Origin: Litorimonas sp964610115
Lineage (GTDB): Bacteria > Pseudomonadota > Alphaproteobacteria > Caulobacterales > Maricaulaceae
Direction: 5' to 3'
NCBI GenBank assembly: GCA_964610115.1
Contig: CAZSUW010000093.1
Location: 1 to 6,613 of the forward strand
Length of the DNA stretch: 6,613 nucleotides
In this document: in pieces, positions 6,329 through 6,613 of the stretch
How positions within the stretch are numbered: position 1 is the first letter of the stretch
How the letters are laid out: each line of letters starts with the position of its first letter
Made by a program: the position numbers and the translations under genes
The notes under the pieces: model-generated
What the model was told of the DNA's origin: nothing
Seen by the model: only the letters and a program-made list of their open reading frames with translations
Database searches by the model: none

Positions 6329-6613
6329 TCCGGATGCGTCGATTGCGTTTTACGATGCGGCGTTAGGCGCGCTGGGCATTCAAGGGCAGCGCATGGGCGA
6401 CCGCGCCTTTTACGGCTCTATGGGCGGAAGCGGCGCTTTCGGTGTGGGCAAGCCGCGCGACGGCGAAGCGGCCTGTTTTGCCAATGGCGGAACGATCGGG
6501 TTTCGCGCCAAGGAAAAGTCCGATGTGGATGCGTTTTACGAAGCCGGCCTTGCCGCAGGCGGCACCTGCGCAGGCAAACCCGGCAAACGCGACGGCGCGC
6601 CCGGCGATAATTA
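6297..6613 (+). CDS. VOC (glyoxalase/bleomycin-resistance) superfamily protein, 3' end outside window
   Basis: The 105 complete codons visible begin MFTHIMVGANDPDASIAFYD, the typical first strand and helix of a single-domain VOC protein: H4 in the FTH segment is the usual first metal ligand, and the S-x-x-FY-D pattern is common in this family. A second half starts near KSDVDAFYEAGLAAGG (about 76-91), and the last residues, PGDN, sit where family members continue into YAA...RDPDGN. About 20-25 residues, including the last expected metal ligand, are beyond the right edge. VOC enzymes include glyoxalases, dioxygenases and resistance proteins, so no substrate can be assigned. Base composition returns to the GC-rich chromosomal type exactly at this gene. 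It overlaps the end of the preceding unknown gene by 32 bases in another frame. Confidence 0.85.
   Translation, partial: MFTHIMVGANDPDASIAFYDAALGALGIQGQRMGDRAFYGSMGGSGAFGVGKPRDGEAACFANGGTIGFRAKEKSDVDAFYEAGLAAGGTCAGKPGKRDGAPGDN

Noticed and set aside
5600..6330. Mobile-element ends or target duplications flanking the AT-richer gene
   Set aside because: I compared the short flanks (around 5621-5640 and 6280-6300) and saw no direct or inverted repeats, transposase or integrase.

Overview
The window reads as a stretch of alphaproteobacterial chromosome. It is about 60% GC by eye. The lepB / xseB / ispA neighbourhood, the threonylcarbamoyl-AMP synthase followed by an FAD-linked oxidase, and the GC-rich intergenic palindromes all fit that class. 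I would lean towards a Maricaulales/Hyphomonadaceae-like lineage, but the order is only an impression.

Left part, minus strand (1-2439): four tightly packed genes are read from right to left. They are signal peptidase I (lepB), a histidine-phosphatase-superfamily protein, the small subunit of exodeoxyribonuclease VII (xseB), and a farnesyl/geranyl diphosphate synthase (ispA) that runs off the left edge. Gaps are 4 nt, a GTGA stop/start overlap, and 37 nt (or 1 nt with an alternative start), so one transcript is likely. By analogy with xseB-ispA-dxs clusters, the next gene to the left may be dxs, but it is not in the window.

Middle part, plus strand (2501-4298): transcription diverges from lepB into a TsaC-type L-threonylcarbamoyladenylate synthase. 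An FAD-linked oxidase of the D-2-hydroxyglutarate/D-lactate dehydrogenase family overlaps it by an ATGA. The oxidase is interrupted by exactly 100 N. The parts on either side of the N run are in different frames but match the two ends of one protein, so this is an assembly gap of wrong nominal length rather than a broken gene.

The intergenic region 4299-4465 holds two 23-bp GC-rich palindromes arranged as an inverted pair (21/23 complementary), resembling a REP/BIME-type element.

Right part, plus strand (4466-6613): rlmN (23S rRNA/tRNA adenine-C2 methyltransferase, radical SAM) is followed after 6 nt by an AT-richer gene of unknown family. Its P-D...E-V-T segment resembles a degenerate PD-(D/E)xK nuclease core. 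It is followed by a VOC/glyoxalase-family gene, truncated by the window edge, whose start lies 32 nt inside the end of the unknown gene. The unknown gene is the only clear accessory component. Everything else is ordinary housekeeping content, and I see no phage, IS, CRISPR, tRNA or rRNA.
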